Positions 56,801 to 63,045 of a DNA stretch of 64,000 bases are shown piece after piece. The stretch's first letter is position 1. The number at the start of each line of letters is the position of its first letter. The DNA is from [Muricauda] lutisoli (nom. illeg.). Lineage in GTDB: Bacteria > Bacteroidota > Bacteroidia > Flavobacteriales > Flavobacteriaceae. Location: contig NZ_JAFLND010000002.1 in NCBI RefSeq assembly GCF_017313105.1, positions 558,001-622,000 on the forward strand, in the 5' to 3' direction. The notes under the pieces were generated by a model. It was not told the DNA's origin, ran no database searches, and saw only the letters and a list, made by a program, of their open reading frames with translations. Made by a program: the position numbers and the translations under genes.

Positions 56801-58425
56801 ACATCATCCCCGCAGAGCTGTACTGTTCTTGTAAAGTTACAGGCGTTGAGGTCGTCCAACAAGAAATTGGTGGCACCAGGAGTACCAAAACCACAACCAT
56901 CAAAATCGGAAACACTGGGGTCATCCGTAATTTGAGCCGTATTGATTTCTCCCGAATAGGTAGAGTAGGCCAAATTTTGAATAACATCGGTACAGGCATC
57001 TACAAAATCGAAACAGTTTTCCGCAACTTGAACACGCATACGTATTGCTGCTGCCGGGTCACCTTCTTCAATAATGCTATCTGGAATGGTGAACAAAACT
57101 GTCCGTGTAGATGGGTCATAAGTATATGTTACTCCGGCCGGCATGGTAATACTGGACTCATCCAATGTGACATTAATTGGCAACACGTCGCGAATAGTAT
57201 AGTTTACCGCATCATCGTTGCCCACATTTTGGAAGGTCAGCACATAATCGAGGTATTGACCTAAATTAACACCTTGGCCCGTAATATCGTTACCACCAAT
57301 GTCCTCGACTGTTTTTGCCAAGTTCATAGTGGGTTCAATAATCTCCACATCCAAAGAGGTGAAGAAAATATCGTATTTATCCTGGGTAGATGAGGCTCGT
57401 AACGTTGCGCCTGTTTCGTCGTTCGGAATTACCGACTGACTTGGGTTTGGTATGGTAAAGAGGTCTACATCCCACCCCAAGGTATTCACGCTGTTGGGGT
57501 TTCGTGTGGTTACAATGCTTCCCTCATCCGTAATATTACTGTTAAAAAAGTTATTAGAGGGGTTTGCTGTATTAGATAAAGTAGTAAACGAAGTATTGCT
57601 GTCCGCCCTAATGGCCAATTGATCACCGCTGATTCTGTTATCTCCTTCTAAAGCGGCAACACCAAGTTTAGCATTTACCGGGAAAGGTGCAGGCAAGGTT
57701 GTAAATCCGCTGAAAGGAATATCTACGGTTTCACCGGACTTAACTCCTGCATACCCATCAAAAGTGGTTATATATTTACCGGGAAGTGTTGGGTTTTCGT
57801 ATACTACGACCAAAGACCAACCACCGGAAACACCGCCCTGTACGTTATCCCCAGAACTGGCTCTAACGTTGGCCACAAAATACTCCCCATCTGGATTGGA
57901 AAGTCCCGTTAATATGGAAGTTACATCTTTATAACAGGCATAAGGGGCATAATTGCCAAAATCGGCATCACCATCACCGTCAAATAGAATTTCATCCGCT
58001 GTAAGGTCCATATAGGAACCTCCGGGAACCCGAAACTTTACTTGATTAAAATCACTGCTTCTATTGCTGTCTTGGTACACAGCAGACCAATACAATCCTG
58101 CGTAACGAATCAAAGAACAGTTGGAATCCGGTACCGCAAGCGTTGCGCTACTAGAACTAAATGTGGAAGGGTCACCATCAATATCTATGTACTGCATGTT
58201 GAGCCTATCATTATATTCTGAACTCCAACCTGTTGAATTATAGGGGTCTTCAGGATTATTGCCTCCTTCGTCCCTATTGACGATATTATTGGCAATAAAA
58301 GTAAGGTCTCCTTTCAGCCTGTTTTCGTAACGGACATCAAAGTCGTTTTTTACTTGTGATATACCTGTATACGTAAATAATAGTATACAAATAGTTGCGC
58401 CCCATTTGAGTAGTGGTAATTTCAT
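44860..58425 (-). CDS. sprB: giant SprB-like surface adhesin with T9SS type B sorting domain
   Basis: The 4521-residue protein starts at ATG 58425, which gives a signal peptide (KWGATICILLFTYTGISQ) directly at the N-terminus and a ten-base gap to the preceding gene. An alternative start at 58485 lies inside that gene. The N-terminal region (about 20-360) is unique. A DUF11-like domain spans about 365-500. From about 815 to 4280 run dozens of SprB-type repeats of roughly 70-90 residues, each opening with a Cys plus a (D/N)G turn and ending near DANGC. The final 90 residues (FTPDGDGLNDLW, YDRYGRVV) are a gliding-motility-associated type B sorting domain. Confidence 0.9.
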   Translation of the reverse strand: MKLPLLKWGATICILLFTYTGISQVKNDFDVRYENRLKGDLTFIANNIVNRDEGGNNPEDPYNSTGWSSEYNDRLNMQYIDIDGDPSTFSSSSATLAVPDSNCSLIRYAGLYWSAVYQDSNRSSDFNQVKFRVPGGSYMDLTADEILFDGDGDADFGNYAPYACYKDVTSILTGLSNPDGEYFVANVRASSGDNVQGGVSGGWSLVVVYENPTLPGKYITTFDGYAGVKSGETVDIPFSGFTTLPAPFPVNAKLGVAALEGDNRISGDQLAIRADSNTSFTTLSNTANPSNNFFNSNITDEGSIVTTRNPNSVNTLGWDVDLFTIPNPSQSVIPNDETGATLRASSTQDKYDIFFTSLDVEIIEPTMNLAKTVEDIGGNDITGQGVNLGQYLDYVLTFQNVGNDDAVNYTIRDVLPINVTLDESSITMPAGVTYTYDPSTRTVLFTIPDSIIEEGDPAAAIRMRVQVAENCFDFVDACTDVIQNLAYSTYSGEINTAQITDDPSVSDFDGCGFGTPGATNFLLDDLNACNFTRTVQLCGDDVLLDAGDNFDNYVWYRDENGNNQIDVGTDTVITDSDSDNDPSTILVTETGTYIVDKQVADPCKDFQEIITVELFGSVQSNPISALINDTTNTIDGAIEICPNDGSELPEIFLCGLNDTELIQINIPDATSIVWEQLDEASCGAAVDGCANTSTSCTWNTVDTGNDFLASDTGQYRLVINYQNGCFSRFYFNIYKNPLDPQYTSSDIICDTPGNITVTNVPLTYEFQLVDQSTGNVLVPYGPSPSFDIANNGAYMVEMRQAGVTDGCVFVLDNIGILERDFQVDVVPQDTDCNGLGEIAISVLNVEAQYYYEISQGGTVVDTHGPTNDNNYTFANLNDGVYDVSVTTDDGCDYTEQVTIQDLTDLELTARISQHITCREGNIQMESTGGKTPHTYAIWSFVDEDGNTQISYPSVQDIPASAYQTSQIFDIYDPGQYTFVVVDRNNCHDVSNTVTIEFRPAADFDPTTVTDVLCYGDATGAITFNLISNNGYQLTYYLFDATGFDEDNYNLNNALATNASGNFPGLTDGDYVVVINQRKGSASCDYFEYSTISAPSFALDADAVLTQEYTCLQDGIIEAQNVIGGTAPYEYSIDGVNFVGSPTFSNLTDGNYTVTIRDANGCIFVTDPVTIAPLNPPTDIDFSATNPLCPTFVSDVTLSVTGGEPNLEYEIISPAASAVNNGNNPTFTGLNPGTYMFRVTDNTGCAYEESFTIDPVTEISVTGQVNSNIICFGGADGEIQYTVNNFNTDYDYTVTGPANFSGTAETNNTISFTGLAEGTYTITVTDNFTNCTDTADVTIAAPPAAITAPVTVSQPTCLADGSVNITASGGWGSYTYEITAGPATFGPQNNGLFSGLTLGGTYTYTVTDANGCVFTDTFIINEAVAPVLDIVANDICYDDATGLTLTANITSGGDGNYEYSLNGGPFGTSNVFTGLGPGTYTIDVRDGNDCTDSASITIDPELSVVASAPNITACATDTNVTITAAGGDGNYVYAVVADGITPTAGDFSTTNPVSVTGAGDYDIYVWDNNGAAGYCEATYDLTVAQDPPLALTPNITDVSCNGGSDGSIVLNVTGGEAPYLFSIDNGATYQTSNTFVNLTAGTYDISVTDANNCPVTTQVTITEPDPIVAEAQITQDYTCTQLGEITVGSVTLTSGGSGSFEYSLNGGPWVTTTVFSGLTDGTYSIRVRDANQIDCFITLPDVIIAPLPAEPTLSTSFIYNCDGTAEVTVLPLDASYTYSIDGGAPQASNIFSGVTPGTHTIEVNYGSDCTVQTPVIIEPGNAFDGAITAFTNLTCNGASDGTITFEAENFDPANGFTYQVDGGAVSAAQFASPITITGLAAGAHTINIVDLRDPACSVVLNQTLTQPNVLDVTASITNELTCTNGGATITATATGGTPAYQYQLEDGLGTVITTFQSSNVFTGLAAGDYVVRARDTNLCDETTTVITIDPPATIVFTTTPTACYSGNNDGSIQVDVTAGNGNYQFSINGGAWITPTPSTATSYTFNSLTAGTYTIDVRDEYGCAAAQQTVTIADALIATVDVVDVSTCADGSITVTASGGTPTLEYAFVPTTTDPTGLFSTTNTYTVTAGNEGTYDVYVRDNSATAPYCEYMETVTVDPAVPLTMTTTPTDPDCHDGTGNIVVDITSGVAPYTIEIIDLDNGGASNQTNTNVLASSRTYYNLMPGDYTINVTDASGCIITDTQTINNPDELTGIVTGVVPLNCDASVGPNDFGFDFSGYPSTIGTIEFSDDGGSTWSSSDQFRGYNPGETVYPSLRTVDGSGNTLCQTDLEPFIIPYPLDDLDITISALIVNCNELQVTVQGSEGVAPYEYAYSDDPGNFDPTTTTWQVGGSVDNLGNPVPAGHGMYQWTGLVPGRTYVFYVRDTSGCVRQSNVNVNDLITVPLEITSVVTPTCAGSSTGSITYTVTDNQSPFGGQFRWSVYDMSSGTAVEVANSGGNVAFTSPQDVTVNNLPEGNYFIEVTEVDGGVDSCVGATENEYLPELNPLSGNLNVLQDITCSEPGLIQVQNPLGGGGTYTYTVTGPAGFTTINSTSDNPIEIPANSPAGVYDVTMEDQYGCAMPLGTVTMDLAPNPTIDSVDIDSCALPITVTVNATSTASQIFYSLDGGATYLDNGGVFTNVSPGTYNVAIIDSNGCTDTDVIEVHPPLEFTAIQTVALDCEPGSAANAEIEIEVFSGSGNYEYMIDGPGANDQARAVLPSNPFTWTGAAAAGSYDVIVFDMGTAPPNCSRTITIEVPDAPLPSFTETHMDITCNGANDGSITLIETDNGIGPLTYTLSPMPAGAVLNGNTFENLPAGTYSVRGTGTNSCFTDIFNIVIFEPAVIANVNATVDEFGCTVGNNTNNATITVDTASITGGSGNYVIYEFINDAGSVVVQSGNNPVYVETDTNGGSYTINVYDDNGCMGSTTAVIAPFDSLDSATVAIDAVATCVSGEDITITAIGSITNSTTDPANYEFRKLPSGTFQPSGSFTGLSVGIHNFEVRNTITGCIITISHEVADPEVLDLNIASTTDITCYGDIDGEVELNLVDGSNVTYASATSYTLYYDINNTPTNLGDDVVTTGSDADGNFSISGLAAGAYYIEVTDTNPPGAACLYSESFNIAGPAAAITGATVVTDITCLGNDGTVQITNVAGGWGGYAYYVGTTSPTGPGDYVGSPSFSGLAAGTYEAWVIDSSGCEQLVDTVTLTDPIPITATLQVNVENCTNLQGEIQVVGTAGGQGSNYTYQLIRNGSNVGSPQTSTIFSGLGAGSYEVLIADQWSCTTTVGPVVLSDAMTANTTVVKPIDCTVDPGGQITVNVSGGSSNLTFDVVYPDLTTTDSNTTGVFTGLTQPGVYTFTVTDNDTTTPCTYVVTQELDDKVDPVIDNVLVDDVNCFGGSDGSLTVVLDPATDVDPVYTYELYQMSDLVNPYRFAQSSPVFDNLPPGDYQARVISSRACEDTFDATVGEPPVLNAAATTTDFVCTPTNSINEATVTVTPTGGTAPYYYSFEGNGFTSSATFAVVDDGTVQTIDYIVRDANGCEYPDSIDIQPLNTFTLGIAQDMAISCVNPETVTLTVTESIGGDAYTFELLPVGNPYGSMTGSTATTATFELTAPGSYTFRATNNTTGCYVETTHTIAPYDTIDVVATATSPAMCFGDAGTLEIDVTGYSGTYAYEVFNADGTTTGIIGSGNTATNPMSITDPLLVGGNYFVRVSETAYPECIEDSNTITIVSPSSALDYTPQEVANVTCTNDQGEILIAPTGGYAPYDIVLTNTTTSEVYTMNDVPSYVFTGLAAGNYTVSVTDNGGCVEDRTLTLIEPDPITADIDVAPIDLLCYGAESASVWAYNVTGGEGSYVYQLNYYDQTGTNIVFTTGEQSSDTFNDLGAGTYSITVSDGWNCGVETPQVTITEPTEVVASLVQVSGMTCNDDAQIMLSATGGTAPYFYSTDGINFTAMSGGDTHTFDVGPGAYQYYVRDANGCDALISNQVTVDEVPELMLEIDESAALINCTGEASATIIATATGGLGNYSYELFSDAALTNLVDGPQSNGTFNGLMAGDYYVRVTSEDCVEVSPVITIVDPEPLVVEREEFTNITCSGMNDGTITVEVSGGTGEILYAISPNLDQFDTTNTFTDLEPGIYDVIAQDVNGCFITFQFELTQPEPITAEAINIMDEVCFESSDGSFELQISGGTAPYETSLNSSADANFVQDQFLFQNLTAGTHVVFVRDAQGCETNVVVEIEPGVNLAATVTPIYECTGFVPDNYLEIVLEDESIANDLMYALDSTDPADMQLTADYTNMTPGDHYLTIAHANGCMTTYDFTIEAFEPLTLTLENNNINEITAIAEGGVEDYTFYFNDINNGTDNTFFINRTDTYTVTVVDQNGCEATAEIYMEFIDVEFPNFFTPDGDGLNDLWIPDNIEGFPDVLIKIYDRYGRVVEEMTRNVQGWDGNYDGKPLPTGDYWYVVQLQGEQDDREFVGHFTLYRQ

Positions 58426-58435
58426 ATGTTTGGGG

Positions 58436-60514
58436 TTAAATGGTTGTGTTTGGTTTAATTCGCATGATCCACATATCGTCGTCATACGAAGCGTTTAGTT
58501 TGGTATAGTAAGAGGTCAAGGCGTTGTTCCAGGTTTCGTGTCTTTTTAAATACACGTACTTATTTTTGTCTGCTGGACTTACGAAGTAGCTTGCATGCAA
58601 GCCTCTTGCATTCAATTCCTTAACAAATTGTTTTGCACTTGATGAATTTTCAAAAACATTGGCAATGATGTAGTATCCCTCAGCCAATCCATCGCCGGAT
58701 TGTGTTCTGAGTACTACATGTTTGCCTCCTCGCTTGTTAGCTCGGTTTGCTACGTTTTTGGAAAGACTGCTATTCCCGTACTTGGAACTGCTGTTGTCCG
58801 CAATTCCAGAATATCCTGCAATCGGAGAATCTCCCCCATTTACGTTCATTACCCAGGCATCTCCTTGGTATGTTCCATTCAACTTGGTGCGGTAAGCATC
58901 CAAAGCTTCATTTTTGTTGCTAAAGTCACCTATGTACACGTAGTTGAGGCCGTTCTTCGGGTTTTGGAAATAATCGGCTTCAATGCCTTGGGACCTAAGC
59001 TTTTCAATGAATGCGTTTAGATTGTTTGTGTTCCTGAACACATTGGCAATCAAATAATGCCCGCTTTCCACATTGGGAACCACGTGGGCTTTGAACCCTG
59101 TGGTCTTTTTACTTTTTGTAGGTCTGTACGTATTGTCTTTTTTAGCCTTGGAGTTTGAGGCATAGGTTGCCTTTGTATTATCCTTGGCTTCGTTTATCTT
59201 GATTACTTTTTTGGTTGAGGTATTATTCGATAGCCCGTGGTTGGCCAAAGGCTGTTTTTTTCTGGATACGATATCGGCGGTATCCATGTTGGCAAAGTAT
59301 ACTTCTTTCGCTCTTTGCTCTAACTGTGGGTTTTGTCCTCTAGTTTCACGCTGAACCATTTTCATAACGGTTTCAAAACGCCTCTCCAAATCCTTCTTTC
59401 TGGTTGATTCAATGGAATCTTGACGCATCAACAATTCATCTAGAATGGCATCGTTCTCGGCCAGTTTGTCTTTAAGCTGGGCAATTTCAAGGTCTTTATC
59501 GGTAAGGTTTAAACTATCCTGTGGTACGTCTTCATCATTGGAAACCAACTCTTCACCTTCTTTTTCCAACATAACTCGGTCCTCGGTAAGGTTGGGCGTA
59601 AAAGAATAGGCCAATGAGATTTCGTGGGTCACACCAAAGTTTTCGAACTTGTTGGACAAGCCTTTTTCTACAGTATATCCCAAGGAAATGTTTTTGGTAA
59701 GGTTGAAACCCAAACCAGCAGAAGCGCCATAAAAGTCGTCGTAACCTGCTTGGACCCAACCCAATTTAGGCAGGTCAAGAATCAAGTTTCCTCCTAGCGT
59801 GATGTCTTCTTCACCCACTTTTCTAACCCTTGCCAAAGGCATCAAACGGGCTTGTTCCATAATACCCGAACCGTTTTCAAACTGATGGGTATATTGTAAG
59901 TGACCGGAGTACGTTTTCTCGTTGAAATCTGTTACAGATTCACTTGTTTTCAGGTTATAATCGAATAGATTTTCGGCAAAACCACCGATATCAAACTTCC
60001 CAATGGAAAAGTTGAATCCGGGTTGAAAGCTCACCAAAGAACTGCTTTCCAACGTATTTAAAAAGGGATCAACTTCTACGGAATTTACCCTGTCTTGATT
60101 AAAGGCACTTTGGTAATAACTTACATTGGCGCCAAAGGTGAAAGTGCTCTTAGGGCTTAAACGCACACCATAGGCATAGTTGGCATGCACACCAAAATTG
60201 TTGAACAAGCCTTCACGATTGGTGAATAAACTAAGTCCAACCCCACTTCTGTCACTCACTCTACCACTATAGCTTAAGAAGTAAACCTGGTTGTTGTCAT
60301 CAAAAGATACCGATTGGTTTCTGTGAAAAAGGTTAATGTACGACTTGTCCTCCCTTACCGTGGAAAACGTAGGGTTCAGCAGGAACCTGTTGAACTTTAA
60401 AAGGTTTTGCGAAGGGACGTTATATGGTACATAGACTTCTTCTTCCTGACCTCTCAGTCCAGAGAAGGCAAGTAGCAAGATAGCAAGTAATAGTAGAGGT
60501 TTTTTGGTTTGCAT
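58436..60514 (-). CDS. PorP/SprF-like barrel with two C-terminal SPOR-like domains (SprD-like)
   Basis: The 692 residues include a signal peptide (about 1-22), a PorP/SprF-type barrel domain (about 25-320: NLLKFNRFLLNPTFSTVRED through SYSFTPNLTED), a charged coiled-coil-like linker (about 330-400), a Lys-rich low-complexity stretch, and two SPOR-like domains (about 483-560 and 608-690), each with a YxIANVF start. SPOR domains commonly bind denuded peptidoglycan glycans, so the protein may tie the outer-membrane barrel to the cell wall. It sits between the two T9SS substrates, where sprD lies in F. johnsoniae. Confidence 0.85.
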   Translation of the reverse strand: MQTKKPLLLLAILLLAFSGLRGQEEEVYVPYNVPSQNLLKFNRFLLNPTFSTVREDKSYINLFHRNQSVSFDDNNQVYFLSYSGRVSDRSGVGLSLFTNREGLFNNFGVHANYAYGVRLSPKSTFTFGANVSYYQSAFNQDRVNSVEVDPFLNTLESSSLVSFQPGFNFSIGKFDIGGFAENLFDYNLKTSESVTDFNEKTYSGHLQYTHQFENGSGIMEQARLMPLARVRKVGEEDITLGGNLILDLPKLGWVQAGYDDFYGASAGLGFNLTKNISLGYTVEKGLSNKFENFGVTHEISLAYSFTPNLTEDRVMLEKEGEELVSNDEDVPQDSLNLTDKDLEIAQLKDKLAENDAILDELLMRQDSIESTRKKDLERRFETVMKMVQRETRGQNPQLEQRAKEVYFANMDTADIVSRKKQPLANHGLSNNTSTKKVIKINEAKDNTKATYASNSKAKKDNTYRPTKSKKTTGFKAHVVPNVESGHYLIANVFRNTNNLNAFIEKLRSQGIEADYFQNPKNGLNYVYIGDFSNKNEALDAYRTKLNGTYQGDAWVMNVNGGDSPIAGYSGIADNSSSKYGNSSLSKNVANRANKRGGKHVVLRTQSGDGLAEGYYIIANVFENSSSAKQFVKELNARGLHASYFVSPADKNKYVYLKRHETWNNALTSYYTKLNASYDDDMWIMRIKPNTTI

Positions 60515-60520
60515 TTCTGC

Positions 60521-62779
60521 TTATTTAATAACAGTGATTGTTCCTTGTTTAAGGCTTTTGCCACCGCGTGTAATCTTGTAATAGAAGATCATACTCTGTT
60601 TATTGAACGATGTGGTGGATTGTGGCCAGTTGTTTTCATAGCCGGCTTGGCTAAATACCTGTTCTCCCCGCTCATTAAAAATGGTGACAAGAACATTGGG
60701 GTCTCTGGAATATGTATTTGGCAACACCCATAAATCGTTTATACCGTCGCCATTGGCGGTAATAACATTGGGTATTGCAAACATATCCCTGTAGGTAACG
60801 GTGATCACTTTGCTTACGGTACATGTCCCGAAGGTGGCAATCAACAGGTACTCCCCTTCTTCAGTAAAGTCATAATAACTGCTAGAAGAAATGAGATTGT
60901 TTCCTGCATCATACCATTCGTAGGAATCCGCACCGCTTGCGGTAAGAGTTTGGGTCTCTCCCTCAACAATGATGAGGTCTTGGGTTTTATCTAGAACCAA
61001 CAATGATTCATCGAAGGCACTAATGGTTACTTCGTTGGATACCAACGGACATTCGTTGGAGGTGATGACAAGTTGATATACACCTGTTTCGCTAACTGTA
61101 TAACTTTCAGAGGATGAATCAACTACAGTTCCATCTTTTTTCCACTGGAACGATTCGTTGGTCAAGTCTTTTGTGGTTTCAAGAACAATAGGTTCACCAC
61201 CTTCACACAGTACGGTGCCATTGGCCGTAACCTGAAGTGTTTCATTGGATGCGAGCTTTACCTGCAGTGTGTTGGAGGATGCCTGGAAAGCATCAACTGT
61301 ACCAACCAGACTATATTCGCCATTGGCTTCTTGATTGGATAGTGTAATGGTCTTGGATGTTTCACCCGTTACATTGCCACCATTCAATTTCCACTGATAG
61401 TCAAAAGAGTTTTGTAAATCAGCCGTAACATCTGTTTTAGCACCATTTTCACTCACAGCGTTTATGGTACTAAGGCTCAAGGTTGCATCAACACTCTCGC
61501 AAGAGGTATATGTTCCGACGTAATCCACTACAAATTCAAAGGAATCCGGGGCCACAACCGTTGTGGTCTCAGATGCCACAGGTGCAGGCGTACAGGCCCC
61601 TCCATTATCAGTTACTTCAACATAATATTCTCCTACTTCGGTGATTACAAGTGAACTACCGGTTGCATCGGTTATCGGTGAACCGTTTTTATACCATTGG
61701 TAGCTTGGGCTGTCAGCAGAGGTGCCCACAGATAATGTTTTGGTTTGTGAAGGAAGAAGCACGATGTTCTCCTCGTTGTTTACGGTAATATCAAAGGAAC
61801 CTGTACTTGAAATGGTTACCGCTTCGGATAGCTCTTTGCAAACCCCGGCACCATCAATTTCAACGGCATAGGAACCTTCAAACCCAGTAGCGCCCCCATC
61901 AACAGTATACGTACTACCGTCAACAGTAGGCCCACTTACTACAGTTCCATCTTTATACCATGTATAGGTTAATCCCATACCGGTAATATTTGCCTCTAAA
62001 TTATAGGTGTCACCAGGGCAAACTTCCACACTGGTTGCACCATTTATAGCTAAGCCGGAACTTGTTCCGGTAGAAATTTCAATAGTGTTCGATAAGGTAT
62101 TCGCGGAACCTGAACAATCCCCATAATCCAATTCCACATAGTACATGCCAGGATCAGATACGGTGATACTTTCTGATTTTGTGGCAAGCAATGTTCCGCT
62201 GCGGTACCAGTTATAGATATAGGATTCTGCATTGGGAATGTTGTGGGGCTTTAAGGTTACAGATCCGCCACCACACAGTTGAATCAGACCTCCGGAAGGG
62301 ATGGTCCCACTTCCGTTTTCACTGATCAACAAGGGTGAATTATAGTCGATAAAGTACATGGAAAAGGCGTCTGAAGCAGGGCTTGTTTTCGCAGGACTGG
62401 TACTTCGAACCCTCATTTTAAAATTATCGCCCCTCATGTCGGTGGGAAGCGCAAATTGGAACTCAAAATCGAAAACGGTGTTTTTGTCGCTTACACGGGC
62501 AAGTTCTGTGGGTTCGGCAAAATAGCCGTCCGCATCCGATAGCTCAAGGACAAACTCGTTGTCACTCTCCACCATAGGAGGGTCCCATCTAAAATTCACA
62601 AAGTATTCGTTAAAGCCAGCGGAAGCACAAACCGCAGTCCATGCTGAGTTTCCCGCAAGATTGGGGTTGTCTGCCGGCTCGGGCTTATAAAGTACTTGAG
62701 CTTGTGCACCGAAGGTACCAAGTAGCACCAAAGCCAAGGCCAGAACCAGAATGCTATACGTTGAATTACTTCTTTTCAT
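60521..62779 (-). CDS. secreted multi-Ig-like protein with T9SS type B sorting domain (SprC-like)
   Basis: Starting at ATG 62779 (a GTG one codon earlier is less likely), the 752-residue protein has a signal peptide ending FGAQAQ and an N-terminal domain with FRWDPPMVESDNEFVLEL. Several Ig/PKD-like modules follow with repeated Y-x-W-Y-K/R-x-G motifs (for example YNWYRSG, YTWYKDG, YQWYKNG). The C-terminal gliding-motility-associated sorting domain (about 663-752) has VITANGDGINDLWVLPN and ends KQGTITVIK. It is the first gene of the operon, six bases before the next gene, matching the position of sprC. Confidence 0.85.
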   Translation of the reverse strand: MKRSNSTYSILVLALALVLLGTFGAQAQVLYKPEPADNPNLAGNSAWTAVCASAGFNEYFVNFRWDPPMVESDNEFVLELSDADGYFAEPTELARVSDKNTVFDFEFQFALPTDMRGDNFKMRVRSTSPAKTSPASDAFSMYFIDYNSPLLISENGSGTIPSGGLIQLCGGGSVTLKPHNIPNAESYIYNWYRSGTLLATKSESITVSDPGMYYVELDYGDCSGSANTLSNTIEISTGTSSGLAINGATSVEVCPGDTYNLEANITGMGLTYTWYKDGTVVSGPTVDGSTYTVDGGATGFEGSYAVEIDGAGVCKELSEAVTISSTGSFDITVNNEENIVLLPSQTKTLSVGTSADSPSYQWYKNGSPITDATGSSLVITEVGEYYVEVTDNGGACTPAPVASETTTVVAPDSFEFVVDYVGTYTSCESVDATLSLSTINAVSENGAKTDVTADLQNSFDYQWKLNGGNVTGETSKTITLSNQEANGEYSLVGTVDAFQASSNTLQVKLASNETLQVTANGTVLCEGGEPIVLETTKDLTNESFQWKKDGTVVDSSSESYTVSETGVYQLVITSNECPLVSNEVTISAFDESLLVLDKTQDLIIVEGETQTLTASGADSYEWYDAGNNLISSSSYYDFTEEGEYLLIATFGTCTVSKVITVTYRDMFAIPNVITANGDGINDLWVLPNTYSRDPNVLVTIFNERGEQVFSQAGYENNWPQSTTSFNKQSMIFYYKITRGGKSLKQGTITVIK

Positions 62780-62803
62780 CACCGTTAGTTTTTAAGAGGT
62801 TAT

Positions 62804-62873
62804 GGGCTTAATAGCCCTGTTAGTTTGTGCCCCTTAATTGTAATTCATTCCAAAAGACGTTGTTCAGGCGTCT
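62804..62873 (-). promoter_or_regulatory. structured leader upstream of the spr-like operon
   Basis: Two small hairpins lie in the leader: GGGCT-TAAT-AGCCC (62804-62817), 24 bases before the ATG, and AGACG-9 nt-CGTCT (62855-62873). The 266-base gap between the operon and glnS otherwise contains no gene, and no convincing -7 element faces the operon. A regulatory role is only a possibility. Confidence 0.25.
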
Positions 62874-63020
62874 CTTGTCCATATAGTATTCCAATAACAA
62901 ATATGTCTCTAATTTCGACGAATGGAAAGATATTGTTGTAGGGTACAGTAAAAGTGTTGTGAAATCGCCTACTTTGTATACACAGAAGCTCGAAAAGTAG
63001 CTATCAACAAGGGATTTTAC

Positions 63021-63028
63021 TACATTTG
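63021..63028 (+). promoter_or_regulatory. Bacteroidota-type -7 element for glnS
   Basis: TACATTTG matches TAnnTTTG exactly and lies 17 bases before the glnS ATG, predicting a leader of about ten bases. Confidence 0.5.
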
Positions 63029-63045
63029 CGCATCAAATAATTGGT

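Noticed and set aside
44860-57264. Many plus-strand open frames of 60-158 codons opposite the giant adhesin gene
   Set aside because: They are Cys/Ser-rich antisense shadows of a low-complexity Thr/Asp-rich coding strand, with no family signatures, starts or spacing of real genes.
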